DNA of 46,358 nt. Origin: Chlamydiota bacterium (GTDB taxonomy: Bacteria > Chlamydiota > Chlamydiia > Chlamydiales > Parachlamydiaceae). The stretch lies in NCBI GenBank assembly GCA_013288825.1, contig JABDBC010000012.1:1-46358 (forward strand). The letters are read 5' to 3'. The notes under the pieces are model-generated. The model searched no databases, was not told where the DNA came from, and saw only the letters and a list, made by a program, of their open reading frames with translations. The translations under genes were made by a program, and so were the position numbers. Below are positions 42,049 to 46,358 of this stretch, piece by piece (the first letter of the stretch is position 1; each line of letters opens with the position of its first letter).

Positions 42049-42942
42049 TTATTGAAAAGGCTTCAAATTGTGTGTCACATGGTGAATTATATCCGCATTG
42101 AATTTTTGATAGAACTTCGACTGAATTGCCCAGTAATGCCAGTAAAGCGGAACCTTCCATACCTTATCACTATAGATCTGCACCAACTGCTTTGTCTGAA
42201 GCTCCTCAGCGATATCAATACGTGGGATGAGTCCATAACAATATCCCAGTAAAGCAAACTTCTTAAACCCTCTCACTGAAGGCACAATGTAATAATTTAA
42301 CTCCTCCCCATTTATTCCAAAGAACTTCTCGAGATATCTCTCATGTAATCTGTCGTTTTGGTCGAATTTCATCGCTGGGGCATAGCGCAGGCACTTTTTT
42401 GAAGTTCCTTCAGAAAAATACTTCTTTACGAATTCTGGAGCGGCTGCAAGCACATATTCCATATTTCCTAAAAAACATACTTTACCTCCCACAATCTCCT
42501 TTTCAGAGGTCGACAAACAGGCCGAAACGAGTCCATTCTTAAGATACTCCAACGTCCGCTCCTGATCGTCAGCTATAATCTCAAGGATAACGTTGCTAAA
42601 AATATCGGTCTCGTCAAGTAAGTCCAAAAACCAGGTTTCTAAACTATCTCGATTCAACGCTATAGAGATATGCGGCATTTCTTTTGTTGAGGTCCCTAAT
42701 TGTCGTTTCAAATCTTCTTCCAATAGACAGAGGCGCTTAAAATGCCCTATCAACTGCTTTCCTAACCTCGTAGGACGATAGGGGAGCGTGCGAATCAATA
42801 CTGGCTCGGAATAATGGGTTTCTAGTCCTTTGATTCTTTGTGAAACTGCTGATTGAGTGATGTGCAATTTTTTGGCCGCTGCCTCAAAGCTTTGCAACTC
42901 TTGCACGGTGTATAGGGCTTCTATTCCTCTGTAATCTAACAT
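42049..42942 (-). CDS. LysR-type regulator, ArgP/LysG-like
   Basis: A 297-residue LysR-family regulator. The HTH is at ~14-38 (LQSFEAAAKKLHITQSAVSQ RIKGLE), almost the same as E. coli ArgP and corynebacterial LysG (ITQSAVSQRIK). The rest is the effector-binding domain. I place the start at ATG 42942 (MLDYRGIEALYTV) because GGAG lies 7 bases upstream; an ATG at 42954 overlaps that site. It is divergent from the B3/B4-LysE pair, the same arrangement as lysG-lysE. It likely activates the exporter in response to a basic amino acid; the effector is inference. Confidence 0.9.
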   Translation of the reverse strand: MLDYRGIEALYTVQELQSFEAAAKKLHITQSAVSQRIKGLETHYSEPVLIRTLPYRPTRLGKQLIGHFKRLCLLEEDLKRQLGTSTKEMPHISIALNRDSLETWFLDLLDETDIFSNVILEIIADDQERTLEYLKNGLVSACLSTSEKEIVGGKVCFLGNMEYVLAAAPEFVKKYFSEGTSKKCLRYAPAMKFDQNDRLHERYLEKFFGINGEELNYYIVPSVRGFKKFALLGYCYGLIPRIDIAEELQTKQLVQIYSDKVWKVPLYWHYWAIQSKFYQKFNADIIHHVTHNLKPFQ

Positions 42943-42958
42943 ATTTTTCTCCATTAGA

Positions 42959-42981
42959 ATATTTTATGAATCATAAAATAT
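42959..42981. promoter_or_regulatory. Perfect palindrome, candidate LysR operator
   Basis: Arms ATATTTTATG and CATAAAATAT surround AAT. It contains the T-N11-A core expected of LysR-family sites and lies 17 bases upstream of the regulator start in the divergent promoter region. A second inverted repeat, attcaga ... tctgaat, occurs at 43003-43009 and 43027-43033, closer to the exporter operon. Confidence 0.6.
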
Positions 42982-43062
42982 ATTAATTTTACTTATATAA
43001 GAATTCAGATTAAAATAGAAGTATATTCTGAATATAAACATTGAACATAAGCGAGGTAAATT

Positions 43063-43779
43063 ATGTTAATCAGCATAGAAAATGATATTATAATGCGATA
43101 CCCAAAGGTGGAAATCGGCTATTTGATAGCACATGTATCAGTCAGAAAAAACGATCCTATCGTAGAAAATCTAAAACATGATTTAGGAGAATACCTGCAA
43201 AGTCAGGGACTCAATGCCACTAATTTTGTTACTCATCCGAGCATTGCCCTCTGGAGAACTATCTATGAGGAGCATTTTCATGTAAAAGCTAAAACCTACC
43301 GCTCTTCCATAGAAGCACTTTTGCGACGCGTGGTGACAGGAAAGGAAGTGTGGAATATCTGCAATGTTGTCGACCTATACAACTGCTGTTCGATTCTATC
43401 TTTGCTGCCCATGGGCGGATACGATCTCAACAAGGTCTCTGGAAATATCAAAATCCGATATGCTAAAGTCACAGAAACATTTTTAGGCTTAGGAGAAAGG
43501 CAAAAAATTGAAACAAAATCCAATCATGTGGTGTATGCCGACGATGAAAGAATCATGTGTTGGCTTTGGAATCACAAAGACTCCGCAGAAACCTGCATCG
43601 ATGAAGATTCCAAACACGTGGTGTTTTTCATCGACTCCTTTGAACGCGAAAAGGTGCAGACTGCCTTGAACATGCTCACAGAACATCTGGAGAGTATCCA
43701 ATGCATTCCATTGGAGACAGGGATTCTTAATCAAGCTTTCCCGCAGAAACATTCGAACATTAACTTTAGAAGGGGGTAA
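43063..43779 (+). CDS. B3/B4 (PheT-like) domain protein
   Basis: A 238-residue protein resembling the stand-alone B3/B4 domain, which in the phenylalanyl-tRNA synthetase beta chain carries the editing site. The N-terminal YPKVEIGYLIAHVSVRKNDP, the middle YRSSIEALLRRVVTGKEVWN ICNVVDLYNCCSI and the stretch WNHKDSAETCIDEDSKHVVF FIDS fit that family (VVD-N-xS and W.hrDs pattern). The function of such free-standing domains is unsettled; tRNA deacylation or amino-acid sensing is possible. The ATG has a gcgagg ribosome site. Its stop is 2 bases before the exporter start, so the two are one operon. Confidence 0.78.
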   Translation: MLISIENDIIMRYPKVEIGYLIAHVSVRKNDPIVENLKHDLGEYLQSQGLNATNFVTHPSIALWRTIYEEHFHVKAKTYRSSIEALLRRVVTGKEVWNICNVVDLYNCCSILSLLPMGGYDLNKVSGNIKIRYAKVTETFLGLGERQKIETKSNHVVYADDERIMCWLWNHKDSAETCIDEDSKHVVFFIDSFEREKVQTALNMLTEHLESIQCIPLETGILNQAFPQKHSNINFRRG

Positions 43780-43781
43780 GT

Positions 43782-44384
43782 ATGTTTTTGGCTCTTTTGA
43801 AAGGTTTTAGCACTAGTGGAGGCTTAATTGTCGCTATTGGAGCTCAGAATGCTTTTGTAATTAGACAAGGTCTGCTGCGGCGTCATCTACTTCTCACAGC
43901 ACTGCTCTGTTCCGGAATTGACGCTTTTTTGATCCTCTCGGGCGTGCTAGGTTTTGGACACGTGGTTTCTGTTTGTCCTTCTCTGATTGAGCTGTCAAAG
44001 TACTTTGCGATTGTTTTTTTAGGTTTTTATGGAGCGTTTTCGTTGAAATCTGCTTTTAAGCCAAGGCCTTTAGATGATGTGGAGAGCAAGGTTTTGCTTT
44101 CTACAAAAAGAACGATCCTTATGCTGCTGGCTTTAAGTTTGCTTAATCCTCATGTTTATTTAGACACAGTAATTTTATTGGGAAATATTGCGTCACAACA
44201 GCCCGTCCACGAGCAGTTATATTTTGCTGTGGGAGCTATTAGCGCGTCTTTCATTTGGTTCTTTGCGATCACTTATGGGAGTTATTTCTTGGCACCTCTT
44301 TTGCGCAAACAAAGCGTGTGGAGGGTTATTGACAGCTTGATTGCGTTTATCATGTGGGGAATTGCGATTTCTCTGAGTTTTTAA
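43782..44384 (+). CDS. LysE/ArgO-type amino-acid exporter
   Basis: A 200-residue membrane protein with about six helices. The N-terminal LIVAIGAQNAFVIRQGLLRR is the LysE/ArgO signature. Also typical are CSGIDAFLILSGVLGFG and LLNPHVYLDTVILLG. The family exports basic amino acids such as lysine or arginine across the inner membrane. It is translationally coupled to the B3/B4 gene (2-base gap; ribosome site agaagggggtaag inside the upstream gene end). A regulator of the ArgP/LysG type is divergent, which supports the assignment. Confidence 0.93.
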   Translation: MFLALLKGFSTSGGLIVAIGAQNAFVIRQGLLRRHLLLTALLCSGIDAFLILSGVLGFGHVVSVCPSLIELSKYFAIVFLGFYGAFSLKSAFKPRPLDDVESKVLLSTKRTILMLLALSLLNPHVYLDTVILLGNIASQQPVHEQLYFAVGAISASFIWFFAITYGSYFLAPLLRKQSVWRVIDSLIAFIMWGIAISLSF

Positions 44385-44432
44385 AATACCCCCTTCACCG
44401 ATGCCCTTCCGGGGCACGCTCAACCTGGACGA

Positions 44433-44565
44433 GTGGAGGAAAAAAGAAGAACCAGTCCCTGGTTGAGGTGCGGTTTTCATGATTCCCACACCTGCGGTTT
44501 CGCTCGCAGGCTCGCGAAACCTTGGTGTGGGCTACAAAACGAGAGAAAAATGAAGAAAAAAATGA
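44433..44565. repeat. Single arm of inverted repeat family D
   Basis: It contains gaagaaccagtccctggttg and gcggttttcatgattcccac followed by acctgcggtttcgctcgcag, matching the right arm at 2098-2233. No inverse partner is nearby, so this is a half element (solo arm) or a decayed copy. It fills the gap between the exporter and the monooxygenase gene. Confidence 0.8.
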
Positions 44566-44606
44566 TTAAAATCACTTCCAACCAAAATTAGCCGCATTCA
44601 CCTAGC

Positions 44607-46334
44607 CTAGCGCGGGACAAGAGGCCTTCCAAATAGGTTTAAAACCATCTGTGGAGATTGTTTTTGCAAAAGACTATAAAATTCACTGTATTTAGATGCA
44701 AATTCCTCGTCTGCCTGCAATTCCCCCAAACTTCGCTTAAACAGCAGAAATGAAAGACAACTCAGTCCCTGCAGCCCAAAGTTTGCTCCAGAAGCTGTGA
44801 TAAAATGAGGTTTTATCGCAGCATCTCCTCCATTGATAATCCATTGAGATTGCGTTGGAGACAATCTATTGACCCTCATGACCTCTTCAGAATGGAATAA
44901 ATCAATCTTAACAGTAAAGGATATTGATGTTTTAGGAAGTTTTAAGGAATCAGCAACAACATCTAAGAGTTTTTGCTGCGCTTCTTTATTTTCGAATTCT
45001 TCCTTACTCAATTCAACATTGCAATAGATCTTATCTGTTGTTCGAAAGGAAGTAAAAACTCGGACAGCACGTGAAAGCACTGGAGAAGGCGCAGAGGTTG
45101 CAGGAGCCGCCGGATTGTCAAAAAAAGCTCCCATTCCATACATCTCGACAATGTGTTTTTGGGTGAATCCAAGCATCTCGTTGATTTTGCCACCTGTTGC
45201 GTTGTAAATGATGTCTGGAGACTCTTCCAAACCTTCAAAAAGAAGTGTTGTTCTTCCATCGGGCTCTGTTCTAGATCCAGTACATTTTCTGCCAAAAAAT
45301 ACTCCTATGTCGGCTTTCTTTGCTTTTTCTTCTATTTCCCCCTTTTCATCTATCTCTGATGCTGCTTGAACTTTTGTAATCACACCATAGAGCAACCTCT
45401 GCATGTCACCCATCCGAAGGCTAACGGTATTGGGAACATATTCACGAGTATGTGCGCCGATCCGTTTCGTTTTTGCTATTGCCATGAGTCCTCGAGTGAG
45501 CCCAATAAATGCCCAACCTTCAACCCCTCCAAAAGAATCGGGGACTCGCTTTCTATCAGCTTCAGTGACCTCTAGAGTCTTCTCAACTAATGGATATGCC
45601 GCGTCACTTTTGGGATCTACCCCTTCGCGTGGTGAAACTCCAAACGTTTCAAGCACCTTGTCCTTTCTTAGACCTATAGAAGCTAAGAAATGAAAAGCTA
45701 ATGGCTGTAAACTGAATGGCTGGAGACGTTCATCAAAACGGCGTTTTTCTTCAAATTCAGATTTCTTTTCTTTTTCTTCTTTCTCTGACTCAGGAGGTCC
45801 GTATTGTTCATAGAGTTTCACCTCATATCCACATCTAAAGAACAACAGGGCTGCGCTTAACCCTATAGGACCTGCTCCAACGACGACGGCGCTGGGCTGC
45901 TTGCCATGACGCTCAATTAATTTCTTTTTCTCCTTTTCATGAACTTCTATAAGATTTTCATATATAACATTTTCACGTTGAATTTCTTGCACGTGAGCCC
46001 GTGAAATTGCAATTCCAGCTCCTCCACCGTAAATTAAGGAATTAGTCGTCAATTTCGGAATCCATTCTCGATATTTTTCATAAGATTCAAGTGTATGTAC
46101 ATGTGGCTGTACTTCTCTTTGTACGAATCTTATTCGTTTTTGAGTATACGCACGGTCAGCGAGATCAGAGCCAGGATAATTCACTCCCGGGGTTCCTCGA
46201 TTATCGTTTAGGACCATAAGAGCATCAACAAAGACTTGTTGAGGTGACTGGCATCCGAGAGGAATGGTGCTAGGATGAGGTGGTAGTGACGGCGGTTTAA
46301 ACAAACATTTTTTACAGATTAGAAGTGTCATCAA
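44607..46334 (-). CDS. FAD-dependent monooxygenase-like protein, probably 5'-truncated by the window
   Basis: At least 575 residues. A Rossmann GxGxxG motif is at ~150 (AVVVGAGPIGLSAALLFFRC GYEVKLYEQ), and the second FAD motif NGGDAAIKPHFITASGANFG LQGL is near the C-terminus, in the arrangement of PHBH-type aromatic hydroxylases. The length between them is longer than usual and has charged inserts (SEKEEKEKKSEFEEKRRFDE). The first codons are hydrophobic and the frame stays open to the window edge (...AVVCIITLLMTLLICKK), so the true N-terminus, possibly a membrane anchor, may lie beyond. C. trachomatis has an MhpA-like monooxygenase (CT148) that may be the relative; this is from memory. Confidence 0.72.
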   Translation of the reverse strand: MMTLLICKKCLFKPPSLPPHPSTIPLGCQSPQQVFVDALMVLNDNRGTPGVNYPGSDLADRAYTQKRIRFVQREVQPHVHTLESYEKYREWIPKLTTNSLIYGGGAGIAISRAHVQEIQRENVIYENLIEVHEKEKKKLIERHGKQPSAVVVGAGPIGLSAALLFFRCGYEVKLYEQYGPPESEKEEKEKKSEFEEKRRFDERLQPFSLQPLAFHFLASIGLRKDKVLETFGVSPREGVDPKSDAAYPLVEKTLEVTEADRKRVPDSFGGVEGWAFIGLTRGLMAIAKTKRIGAHTREYVPNTVSLRMGDMQRLLYGVITKVQAASEIDEKGEIEEKAKKADIGVFFGRKCTGSRTEPDGRTTLLFEGLEESPDIIYNATGGKINEMLGFTQKHIVEMYGMGAFFDNPAAPATSAPSPVLSRAVRVFTSFRTTDKIYCNVELSKEEFENKEAQQKLLDVVADSLKLPKTSISFTVKIDLFHSEEVMRVNRLSPTQSQWIINGGDAAIKPHFITASGANFGLQGLSCLSFLLFKRSLGELQADEEFASKYSEFYSLLQKQSPQMVLNLFGRPLVPR

Positions 46335-46358
46335 GAGCGTAATGATACAAACAACAGC

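Noticed and set aside
1-46358. CRISPR array or insertion sequence
   Set aside because: No regularly spaced short direct repeats with unique spacers were seen, and no transposase or integrase frame. The dispersed repeats are inverted and of varied spacing.

Overview
The window looks like chromosome from a member of the Chlamydiae outside the classical Chlamydiaceae, that is, a Parachlamydia- or Waddlia-like amoeba-associated chlamydia. The best evidence is an adjacent omcA/omcB pair (small cysteine-rich lipoprotein and large cysteine-rich outer-membrane protein) at 33.2-35.6 kb. The OmcB C-terminal half carries recognisable chlamydial OmcB repeats. Supporting evidence is a Pkn1-type kinase fused to an FGE/SUMF1-like domain, a SWIM-SNF2 helicase, a phospholipase D-like protein with an Inc-like hydrophobic hairpin, and a monooxygenase of the kind chlamydiae carry. 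A GT9 heptosyltransferase-like gene and an RHS remnant fit an environmental lineage better than Chlamydia itself. I cannot name the species from sequence alone.

Layout. 0-1.8 kb: hemW and a small acidic coiled-coil gene on the minus strand. 2.4-9.6 kb: five tandem plus-strand paralogues of an unrecognised family. Each has a ~75-95-residue N-terminal domain, a conserved membrane helix and a coiled-coil tail of very different length; one copy is frameshifted and the last carries an extra C-terminal domain. 10-15.4 kb: tRNA-Arg(ACG) abutting a metallo-beta-lactamase-fold hydrolase, a 2-Cys peroxiredoxin and a SNF2 helicase. 15.7-24 kb, all minus strand: phospholipase D-like protein, ruvC-ruvA, a coiled-coil protein, a GT9 glycosyltransferase and an AmpG-like permease. 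24.1-29.6 kb: one giant protein of about 1836 residues, unrecognised. 30.4-35.6 kb: kinase-FGE protein, low-molecular-weight tyrosine phosphatase, omcA and omcB. 35.7-39.9 kb: iron-permease-like protein, a protein with a possible C-terminal HTH, and an MFS-acyltransferase fusion with a small membrane protein behind it. 40.4-41.7 kb: a broken RHS/YD-repeat gene. 42-44.4 kb: an ArgP/LysG-like regulator divergent from a B3/B4-domain gene and a LysE/ArgO-type exporter. 44.6 kb to the end: a FAD-dependent monooxygenase-like protein, probably cut by the window edge.

The most striking global feature is that almost every long intergenic gap is filled by a long inverted repeat. At least seven sequence families are present. 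The commonest is a ~255-290 bp element with CCGGCCCTCCGGGAC ends, in six full copies plus fragments. Others are the 'taacaggat...ggatcgcaagcggcaggat' palindromes, TAATGGAC/GTCCATTA clusters, GGGCAC clusters and 'aacgcaaag...' or 'accacagag...' palindromes. They nest inside each other and in several places supply stop codons or border start codons. No transposase, integrase or CRISPR array is visible, so these look like non-autonomous palindromic repeats.

Functional links that the order suggests are a Holliday-junction operon (ruvC-ruvA), a Ser/Thr kinase-like protein next to a tyrosine phosphatase and just upstream of the cysteine-rich envelope genes, and a compact amino-acid export module (regulator, B3/B4 tRNA-type domain, LysE exporter) with a perfect palindrome beside the regulator start. 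The tandem paralogue array is the best candidate for an undescribed host-interaction or envelope family. Its function is inference only.
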